This document shows positions 57,584 to 64,000 of a DNA stretch of 64,000 nucleotides, one piece after another. The stretch comes from Microbacterium luteum (GTDB lineage Bacteria; Actinomycetota; Actinomycetes; Actinomycetales; Microbacteriaceae). The position numbers and the translations under genes are program-made. The stretch is from assembly GCF_015277875.1 (NCBI RefSeq), contig NZ_CP063814.1:1488001-1552000 (forward strand), written 5' to 3'. The stretch's first letter is position 1, and every line of letters starts with the position of its first letter. The notes under the pieces are model-generated. The model was not told where the DNA came from, did not search any database, and saw only the letters and a list, made by a program, of their open reading frames with translations.

Positions 57584-59764
57584 TCAGCGGTGCGTCGGCG
57601 ACGGGATGCGCGCCTGGCGATCGTGGCTCAGCCAGAGCACTCCGAGAGGAGGCAGCACCATCGAGGCGCGGCCGTTCTCGTCGGCGTGGACCACTCCGAG
57701 GTTGCCGACGCCGGATCCGCCGTACTCCTCGGCGTCGGAATTGAGGATCTCCCGCCACACCCCGGCCTCCGGGAGGTCGATCTCGTACGGTCTCACCGGC
57801 ACCCCGGAGAAGTTGCAGATCACCGCGACGGTGTTTCCATGCCAGTCCCGGCGAGAGAAGGCGATCACGCTGGAATTCCACGCCGGACCGCCGAGGCGCG
57901 CGAACGCCGCTCCGTCGGCATCCCGCGACCACAGCGCGGAGTGATCGCGGTAGACGTGGTTCAGCGTGGAGACGAACCGCGCCAGCTGCTCGTGACTGGG
58001 CTGCTCGAGCATCCACCAGTCGAGGCTGCGCCCCTCGGACCACTCGGACATCTGACCGAACTCCTGCCCCATGAACAGGAGCTGCTTGCCCGGATGCCCC
58101 CACATGTAGGCGAGGTAGCCGCGCATGTTGGCGAGCTTCTGCCAGTGATCGCCCGGCATGCGCCCGAACAGGCTGCCCTTGCCGTGGACGACCTCGTCGT
58201 GGCTGATCGGCAGCACGAAGTTCTCGCTGAAGGCGTACACGAACGAGAAGGACATTTCTCCCTGGTGATGACCCCGGTACATCGGGTCGCGCGCGACGTA
58301 CTGCAGCGAGTCGTTCATCCAGCCCATGTTCCACTTGAAGCCGAAGCCGAGTCCGGCGTGGTCGGTGGGGGCCGTGACGCCGGGGAAGCTCGTCGATTCC
58401 TCGGCGATCATCGAGATGCCCGGGTATCGCTTGTACGCGGTCGCGTTGACCTCCTGCAGAAAGCGGATCGCCTCGAGGTTCTCGCGACCGCCGTGCACGT
58501 TGGGTTCCCACTCCCCGGCTTCGCGGGAGTAGTCCAGGTAGAGCATCGAAGCGACGGCGTCGACACGCAGACCGTCGACATGGAACTCCTCGAGCCAGTA
58601 CAGGGCGTTGGCCACGAGGAAGTTGCGCACCTCGTTGCGGCCGTAGTCGAAGATGAGGGTGCCCCAGTCCTTGTGCTCACCTCGCCGGGGATCGGGATGC
58701 TCGTACAGCGCCTCGCCGTCGAATCGCGCCAGCGCCCAGGCGTCCTTCGGGAAGTGACCGGGGACCCAGTCCATGATGACGCCGATGCCGGCCTGGTGGA
58801 GCCGGTCGATGAGATAGCGGAGGTCGTCCGGATGCCCAAAGCGCCGCGTGGGGGAGTAGTAGCCGGTGACCTGATACCCCCAGGACCCGCCGAAGGGATG
58901 CTCGGCGAGGGGGAGGAACTCGACGTGCGTGAATCCGTGCGCGGTCACGTACTCGACGAGCGGGTCGGCCGCCTCGCGGTAGGACAGCCCCGGGCGCCAG
59001 GATCCCAGGTGCAGCTCGTAGATCGACATCGGCCGCGACAACGCCGGCGTCTGGGCGCGCTCGGTCATCCAGGCATCGTCCTGCCACGAGTAGGACGTGT
59101 CGACGACCACCGATGCGGTTGCTGGAGGCAGTTCCGCCCAGCGCGCCATCGGGTCGGCCTTCTCGACCCAGTGACCGCTCTTGGTGCGCAACTCGAACTT
59201 GTACGCCGAGCCGGTTTCGACGCCCGGGACGAACAGCTCCCACACGCCGCTGGAACCCATCGATCGCATCGCGTGCGCGGCGCCGTCCCACCCGTTGAAG
59301 TCGCCGATCACGCGCGCGGCCTGGGCGTTAGGCGCCCACACGGTGAACGCGGTGCCCGTGCTGCCGCCGGACTCGCGCGTGTGCGCGCCGAGCGCGAGCC
59401 ACAGCTGCTCGTGGCGGCCCTCGCCGATCAGGTGCAGGTCGAGTTCGCCGATCGTCGGCGGGTGTCGATACGGATCGTCGACGATCCAGTCGGGCCCGTC
59501 ATCGTAGGATGCGACGATCTCGTACGCTGCCGCATCGCCCCCGCGCGATCCCTCCCAGACGCCACCGCGCACGTGTTCGAGCGGAACGCGCGTGCCGTCG
59601 TCGAAAACGGCGGTCACACTCGATGCGAGGGGGCGCCGCGCCCGCACGGTCCACACCGAGGCTCCCTCGTCGTCGCGGGTGGCGTGAAGTCCGAGGACGG
59701 AGTGAGGGTCGTGGTGGGAGCCGGACGCGATCGCGTCGAGCAGGGATTCGTCGGGGTAGGTCAT
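57584..59764 (-). CDS. glgB: 1,4-alpha-glucan branching enzyme
   Basis: A 726-residue GH13 enzyme that introduces alpha-1,6 branches. Two N-terminal modules are present: an N1 domain (about 1-110) and CBM48 (FTVWAPNAQAARVIGDFNGWDG). The catalytic core has GVIMDWVPGHF, GLRVDAVASMLY with the nucleophile Asp, MIAEEST with the Glu, and LPISHDEVVHGKGS. ATG 59764 (MTYPDESLLD) has AAGGAGG upstream and overlaps the glgE stop (ATGA). It branches the linear alpha-glucan made by GlgE. Confidence 0.97.
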   Translation of the reverse strand: MTYPDESLLDAIASGSHHDPHSVLGLHATRDDEGASVWTVRARRPLASSVTAVFDDGTRVPLEHVRGGVWEGSRGGDAAAYEIVASYDDGPDWIVDDPYRHPPTIGELDLHLIGEGRHEQLWLALGAHTRESGGSTGTAFTVWAPNAQAARVIGDFNGWDGAAHAMRSMGSSGVWELFVPGVETGSAYKFELRTKSGHWVEKADPMARWAELPPATASVVVDTSYSWQDDAWMTERAQTPALSRPMSIYELHLGSWRPGLSYREAADPLVEYVTAHGFTHVEFLPLAEHPFGGSWGYQVTGYYSPTRRFGHPDDLRYLIDRLHQAGIGVIMDWVPGHFPKDAWALARFDGEALYEHPDPRRGEHKDWGTLIFDYGRNEVRNFLVANALYWLEEFHVDGLRVDAVASMLYLDYSREAGEWEPNVHGGRENLEAIRFLQEVNATAYKRYPGISMIAEESTSFPGVTAPTDHAGLGFGFKWNMGWMNDSLQYVARDPMYRGHHQGEMSFSFVYAFSENFVLPISHDEVVHGKGSLFGRMPGDHWQKLANMRGYLAYMWGHPGKQLLFMGQEFGQMSEWSEGRSLDWWMLEQPSHEQLARFVSTLNHVYRDHSALWSRDADGAAFARLGGPAWNSSVIAFSRRDWHGNTVAVICNFSGVPVRPYEIDLPEAGVWREILNSDAEEYGGSGVGNLGVVHADENGRASMVLPPLGVLWLSHDRQARIPSPTHR

Positions 59765-61842
59765 CGCGCCTCCTTCACGTGGAGGATGTGCACCGGTTCG
59801 GTGAACGCGTCCAGTCGCACGTAGTTGTGGTCGGTCCATGTCCAGCGAGCCCCGGTCACGAGGTCTTCGACCTCGTAGGCGTCGCCCGGGGCGATGCCCC
59901 AGATCCGCGTGTCCAGGTGCACGGTGGTCTCCCGCACCGAGTGCGGATCGACGTTGACGACGACGATGATCGTGTCGGCGACGCCGTCGGGGCTGAGGGC
60001 GGCGTCGAGATGCTTGGAGTAGACCAGCACCGAATCGTCGTCGCTCCAGTGGGCGGAGAAGTTGCGAAGCTGACGAAGGGCGGGATGCCCTCGACGGATC
60101 TCATTGAGGCGCGTGAGGAACGGCGCGAGCGAGTCGCCGGTCTCGACGGCACCCTCCCAATCGCGGATCTTGTACTCGTACTTCTCGTTGTCGATGTTCT
60201 CTTCCGAGCCGGGCCGCGCCACGTTCTCGAAGTGCTCGTATCCGGCGTAGACACCGTAGACGGGGGCGGCGGTCGCTGCGATCGCCGCCCGGATCGCATA
60301 GGCCGGTCGGCCGCCGAACTGCAGGAACTCGGTCAGGATGTCGGGCGTGTTCACGAAGAGGTTCGGCCGCAGGAAATCGGCCGTCTCGTGGGCGAGACCG
60401 CCGAGGAACTCCTCCAACTCCGCCTTCTCGTTGCGCCAGGTGAAGTAGGTGTAGCTCTGCTGGAATCCCGCCTTGGCGAGTCCCTGCAGCGGCGCGGGCC
60501 GCGTGAAGGCTTCGGCGAGGAAGACCACGTCGGGCTCCTCCGCGTTCACCGTGGCGATGAGCCACTCCCAGAACTGCAGCGGCTTGGTGTGCGGATTGTC
60601 GACGCGGAAGATCCGCACCCCCTGCTGGATCCAGTGCCGGACCACTCGCAGAACTTCGGCACGGATGCCCGCCGGATCGTTGTCGAAGTTGATCGGGTAG
60701 ATGTCCTGGTACTTCTTCGGCGGGTTCTCGGCGTAGGCGATGGAACCGTCCGGGAGGGTCGTGAACCACTCCGGGTGCTCGGTGACCCACGGGTGGTCGG
60801 GGGAGGCCTGCAGGGCGAGGTCGAGCGCCACCTCGACGCCGTGGGTGCGGGCCGCCTGCACGAACGCACGGAAGTCTGCGAGGGTTCCCAGATCGGGGTG
60901 GACGGCATCGTGTCCGCCGTCGGAGGAACCGATGGCCCACGGCGAGCCCGGGTCGGCGGGCCCGGCATCCAGGGAGTTGTTCGGGCCTTTGCGGTTCGTG
61001 CGGCCGATCGGATGGATCGGCGGCAGGTAAAGCACGTCGAAACCCATCGCCGCGACGGCGGGAAGGCGCTCGGTCGCGGTCGCGAACGTGCCGCTGCGGA
61101 TCGACCCGTCCTCGAGGACGGTCGCGCCTTCGGACCGGGGGAAGAACTCGTACCACGCACCCACGCCCGCCCGCTCGCGCTCCACCAGCAGCTCCTGCTC
61201 GTCGCCGCGCGTCATCAGGGCCGTCAGAGGTCGCCGCCAGAACATCGCCGCGATCTCGTCGTCGAGCACGATGCCGCGTGCCGCGACATCGTCGACCTGG
61301 TCGTCGCGCAGAGAGGCCGCGGCGGCGGTGAGCGCCCGCTTCTCGGCTGCCGGCCGGGATCGCTCCTCGGCGCCGCGCGTGAACAGCCGCGCACCGATCT
61401 CCCGCATGAGCGCCGTGTCCACACCCGCGGCGATCTTCACGTCGGCGGCATGGCGCCACGTCGCGAACTCGTCGGAGAACGCCTCGAAGCGGAAGCGCCA
61501 CACGCCCTGCTCGAGAACCGATACGAGTGCGCTCCACCGGTCCATCCCGCCGTCGAGCGGGTTCAACCGATGGAGGGACTGGTCTCCCCCCGGCGACGTG
61601 AGGCGCACCTGAACGCCGATCCGGTCGTGCCCGTCGCGGAACGCCGTGATCTCGAACGGCACCACCTCGCCGACGAACGCCTTGGGGCGGAAGTCGCCCC
61701 CCGGCACGGTGGGAGAGGATCCCGTGGTGGGGATGCGCCCGATCGCGGTATCCCGCGCGGGTTGCGCATCCGACGCAGGCCGGACGGGGATCGAGGCGGC
61801 GCTCCGCCAGGGCTGGGGCTGTGCTGTGCGCGACGTGACCAC
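59761..61842 (-). CDS. glgE: alpha-1,4-glucan:maltose-1-phosphate maltosyltransferase
   Basis: A 693-residue GH13_3 enzyme that extends alpha-glucan from maltose-1-phosphate. It is recognised by the N-terminal domain with PGGDFRPKAFVGEVVP, LPPIHPIGRTNRKGPNNS, and the catalytic FRVDNPHTKPLQFWEW with the nucleophile Asp, then FLAEAFTRP with Glu. The start GTG 61842 is 6 nt after a minus-strand TAGGTT box (61849-61854), so it has its own leaderless promoter downstream of glgX. Maltose-1-phosphate would come from TreS-Pep2 or GlgM, not encoded here. Confidence 0.96.
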   Translation of the reverse strand: MVTSRTAQPQPWRSAASIPVRPASDAQPARDTAIGRIPTTGSSPTVPGGDFRPKAFVGEVVPFEITAFRDGHDRIGVQVRLTSPGGDQSLHRLNPLDGGMDRWSALVSVLEQGVWRFRFEAFSDEFATWRHAADVKIAAGVDTALMREIGARLFTRGAEERSRPAAEKRALTAAAASLRDDQVDDVAARGIVLDDEIAAMFWRRPLTALMTRGDEQELLVERERAGVGAWYEFFPRSEGATVLEDGSIRSGTFATATERLPAVAAMGFDVLYLPPIHPIGRTNRKGPNNSLDAGPADPGSPWAIGSSDGGHDAVHPDLGTLADFRAFVQAARTHGVEVALDLALQASPDHPWVTEHPEWFTTLPDGSIAYAENPPKKYQDIYPINFDNDPAGIRAEVLRVVRHWIQQGVRIFRVDNPHTKPLQFWEWLIATVNAEEPDVVFLAEAFTRPAPLQGLAKAGFQQSYTYFTWRNEKAELEEFLGGLAHETADFLRPNLFVNTPDILTEFLQFGGRPAYAIRAAIAATAAPVYGVYAGYEHFENVARPGSEENIDNEKYEYKIRDWEGAVETGDSLAPFLTRLNEIRRGHPALRQLRNFSAHWSDDDSVLVYSKHLDAALSPDGVADTIIVVVNVDPHSVRETTVHLDTRIWGIAPGDAYEVEDLVTGARWTWTDHNYVRLDAFTEPVHILHVKEAR

Positions 61843-61848
61843 GGTCCG

Positions 61849-61854
61849 AACCTA
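61849..61854 (-). promoter_or_regulatory. -10 box of glgE (leaderless)
   Basis: Minus-strand TAGGTT ends 6 nt before the GTG at 61842, in the 38-nt gap after glgX. Confidence 0.6.
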
Positions 61855-61880
61855 TCGCGACAGCGTGGAGGGATACAGGG

Positions 61881-63980
61881 TCAGGGGTGGGGGTTGACAC
61901 TCTCCACGCGGAACAGTTCCATAGCGGTCCCCGGCAGGTCGATGCGCTCGCCGGGCGCGTGGGCGGAGGCCTCCTGCGCGGGTCGTTCGTCCAGGCTGGA
62001 CCACAGGCGGACGAAGCGCTGCGCGTCGTCGATCTCGGGGAGGGTCACCGTCACCGGACGCTCGGACCCGTGCACGACGAGCAGGATGCGATTGCGGGCC
62101 TCGTGCTCGGGCGTCGAGGCCGCGACATACTGGAGGGTGCGCTTGGAGGAGTCGTTCCACCGCTCATCCGACATCGTCTCGCCGTGCTCGTCGTACCACT
62201 CCATCACCGACGCGGACGGAACGTGCTCCCCGCGCTTGGCGTAGCGCACAGGCCGCAGGGCCGGATTCTGCTGACGCAGTGCGATGAGGCGCGCGACGTG
62301 AGCCTGCAGGTCCTCCTGCCAGCCCGCGTGCTCCCACGACAGCCACGTGAGCGGGGAATCGTGGCAGTAGGCGTTGTTGTTCCCGCGCTGGCTGCGCCCG
62401 AACTCGTCGCCCGCCGTCAGCATCGGCACGCCCGCCGACAGCAAGAGGGTTCCGAGGAGGTTCCGCATCGCCTTGCGTCGTGTCGCGAGGATTCCCGCGT
62501 CGTCGGTGTGCCCCTCAGCACCGTGGTTGAACGAGCGATTCGTGTCGGCGCCGTCGCGATTCTGCTCGCCGTTGCCGAGATTGTGCTTCACGTCGTACGA
62601 GACGAGGTCGTGAAGGGTGAATCCGTCGTGAGCGGTGACGAAGTTCACGCTCGCGAGCGGCCCGCGCTCGGCGGAGAACGTGTGGGAGGAACCCGCGAGT
62701 CGCGTGGCGACGCCGCCGACTCCGACGGGCGTGACGTCGGCCCGGCGCGCGTAATCGATGTCGCTGAGCCAGAAGTTGCGCACGCGATCGCGGTAGCGGT
62801 CGTTCCACTCGTGCCAGCCGTCGCCGAAGTTGCCGGTCTGCCAGCCCCCCATTCCGACATCCCACGGCTCGGCGATCTTCTTCACGCCTGCCAAAGCCGG
62901 ATCGGCGATGATCCCCCGGAGCAGGGGATGGTCCGGGGTGAAGGCGTGGGCGGCGTCGCGGCCCAGGGTGGCGGCGAGATCGAAGCGGAAGCCGTCGATC
63001 TGCACGTCTTGCGCCCAGTATCGGAGCGAGTCCAGCACGAGACGGGCGGCGGCGTCCGTTGCGGTGTTCAGCGAGTTCCCGCACCCGGTGACGTCGATGT
63101 AGGTGCCGTCGTCCTGCTGCCGGTAGTAGTGGCGGTTGTCCAGACCGCGCAGGCTCGTGCGGGGTCCGCCGAGACCTTCTTCGCTGGTGTGGTTGTAGAC
63201 GACGTCGAGGATGACCTCGATGCCCGCCTCGTGCAGGAGCTTCACCATTCCCTTCACCTCGCGCAGGACCGCGTCAGGGCCTCGGCGACGGTTCTCCTCG
63301 GTCGCGTACGCGGCGTGGGGGGTGAAGAAGTTCAGCGAGTTGTAGCCCCAGTAGTTGGCCAGCCCGTGCTGCAGGAGCCGAGGTTCCGTGGCGAATGCAT
63401 GAATGGGCAGCAGCTGCAGGGCGGTCACCCCGAGCTGCTGGTAGTGCTCGATCATCGCCGGATGCGCGAGGCCTGCATACGTGCCGTGCAGCGCGGGCGG
63501 CACTCCCGGGTGGCGCTTGGAGAGTCCCTTCACGTGACCTTCGTAGATCACGGTGCGATCCATGGGGGTGAGCGGCTTCGTGACGCCTCCCCAGTCGAAG
63601 CTCCGATCCACCACGACCGACCGCCAGTCCTCGTACCCGTCACCGGTGGCCAGGCCCCGGGAGTACGGTTCGATGAGCAGCGTGCCACGGTTGAAGGTGG
63701 CCCCCGGCGTGCGTGGGCCGTCCGCGCGCACGGCATATCGCGCACCCGGCCGCAGCAGATCGCTGCTCACGCTCCACACGCCGTCACCGACCGGTTCCAG
63801 CGGGATGTCCGCGATGCTCCAGTCGAGGTCGGCGTCATCGAAGACCACGAGCTCGATCGCATCCGCGTCCTCTGACCACACGCGGAGGGTGCCGCCGCCG
63901 TCGTGCAGGGTGACTCCCAGATCGTCGAAAGCGGGCGAGGAAAGAGCCGGCGCGGGCGCAGTGGAGGGGGCGGGGGACAT
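61881..63980 (-). CDS. glgX: glycogen debranching enzyme GlgX
   Basis: A 699-residue GH13_11 isoamylase-type enzyme that removes short branches. An N-terminal CBM48 domain precedes the catalytic barrel: ILDVVYNHTSEEG, GFRFDLAATLGRD with nucleophile Asp, KKIAEPWDVG with Glu, and VNFVTAHDGFTLHDLVSYDVKHN in part (TAHDGFTL). ATG 63980 is 7 nt after a minus-strand TACTCT box. With glgE and glgB it forms a storage-glucan cluster. It is complete within the window, ending 20 nt before the right edge. Confidence 0.95.
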   Translation of the reverse strand: MSPAPSTAPAPALSSPAFDDLGVTLHDGGGTLRVWSEDADAIELVVFDDADLDWSIADIPLEPVGDGVWSVSSDLLRPGARYAVRADGPRTPGATFNRGTLLIEPYSRGLATGDGYEDWRSVVVDRSFDWGGVTKPLTPMDRTVIYEGHVKGLSKRHPGVPPALHGTYAGLAHPAMIEHYQQLGVTALQLLPIHAFATEPRLLQHGLANYWGYNSLNFFTPHAAYATEENRRRGPDAVLREVKGMVKLLHEAGIEVILDVVYNHTSEEGLGGPRTSLRGLDNRHYYRQQDDGTYIDVTGCGNSLNTATDAAARLVLDSLRYWAQDVQIDGFRFDLAATLGRDAAHAFTPDHPLLRGIIADPALAGVKKIAEPWDVGMGGWQTGNFGDGWHEWNDRYRDRVRNFWLSDIDYARRADVTPVGVGGVATRLAGSSHTFSAERGPLASVNFVTAHDGFTLHDLVSYDVKHNLGNGEQNRDGADTNRSFNHGAEGHTDDAGILATRRKAMRNLLGTLLLSAGVPMLTAGDEFGRSQRGNNNAYCHDSPLTWLSWEHAGWQEDLQAHVARLIALRQQNPALRPVRYAKRGEHVPSASVMEWYDEHGETMSDERWNDSSKRTLQYVAASTPEHEARNRILLVVHGSERPVTVTLPEIDDAQRFVRLWSSLDERPAQEASAHAPGERIDLPGTAMELFRVESVNPHP

Positions 63981-63987
63981 GCGATCT

Positions 63988-63993
63988 AGAGTA
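63988..63993 (-). promoter_or_regulatory. -10 box of glgX (leaderless)
   Basis: Minus-strand TACTCT ends 7 nt before ATG 63980. Confidence 0.5.
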
Positions 63994-64000
63994 GTGACGC

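Noticed and set aside
1..64000. CRISPR arrays, insertion sequences, prophage, toxin-antitoxin or biosynthetic clusters
   Set aside because: No regularly spaced direct repeats, transposase motifs, phage structural genes or polyketide/peptide synthetase domains were seen on either strand; composition is uniform.

Overview
This 64 kb window is high-GC actinobacterial chromosome. The gene order and proteins (a cysteine-free L32, DUF2469, DUF3060 and DUF4349 proteins, many leaderless promoters, the GlgE glycogen pathway) point to Microbacteriaceae, most likely Microbacterium or a close relative. That placement rests on recognising proteins and synteny, not on a database search. The window is dense housekeeping chromosome. 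I see no insertion sequence, prophage, integron, CRISPR array, toxin-antitoxin pair or rRNA operon.

Layout. 0-6 kb: the start of an MBL-fold hydrolase gene, tRNA-Glu(CTC) with a strong promoter and terminator, a penicillin-binding-type serine hydrolase lipoprotein, a NarL-type two-component pair, and an ECF sigma factor translationally coupled to a DUF4349 membrane protein. 6-16 kb: terC behind a probable yybP-ykoY (Mn2+) riboswitch, a leucine leader peptide and attenuator, then leuC-leuD-murA-plsC-gpsA-ddl, a DUF3515 lipoprotein, thiL and rsmD. 16-28 kb: recG, coaD, yceD-rpmF-rnc-mutM, an inverted small-ORF/GNAT block, smc, ftsY and a DUF2004 protein. 28-34 kb: lipB-lipA with a divergent TetR regulator, ffh, a carboxylate-amine ligase and a tandem SMR efflux pair. 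34-46 kb: rpsP-khpA-rimM-trmD, map, rplS, lepB-rnhB, a hydrolase lacking its nucleophile, DUF2469, yraN-comM-dprA-xerC and a DUF3060 lipoprotein. 46-57 kb: an M23-like protein, rpsB-tsf, pyrH-frr-cdsA, a DivIVA-module protein, a lysozyme-fold secreted protein, two hydrolase/zinc-site ORFs, an AI-2E permease, a composite membrane/lipoprotein and a CnoX-like thioredoxin. 57-64 kb: glgX, glgE and glgB on the minus strand.

How the genes work together. The window holds much of the translation and secretion core (S2, EF-Ts, RRF, S16, L19, L32, TrmD, RimM, RNase III, Ffh, FtsY, LepB, Map). It also holds cell-envelope precursor steps (MurA, Ddl, PlsC, GpsA, CdsA), chromosome maintenance (SMC, RecG, XerC, MutM, DprA, RNase HII) and storage alpha-glucan synthesis and debranching.

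The most informative signals are regulatory. At least sixteen genes start 6-9 nt after a TANNNT -10 box, so their mRNAs are probably leaderless. There is also a leucine attenuator, a riboswitch with an apparent ribosome-site-masking hairpin, and a palindrome covering the lipB -10 box next to a TetR gene. I found no clearly new multi-gene system. The best candidates for undescribed biology are the promoter-driven small-ORF block at 22.5-23.1 kb, the sigma/DUF4349 pair, and the 616-residue protein carrying an internal lipoprotein signal.
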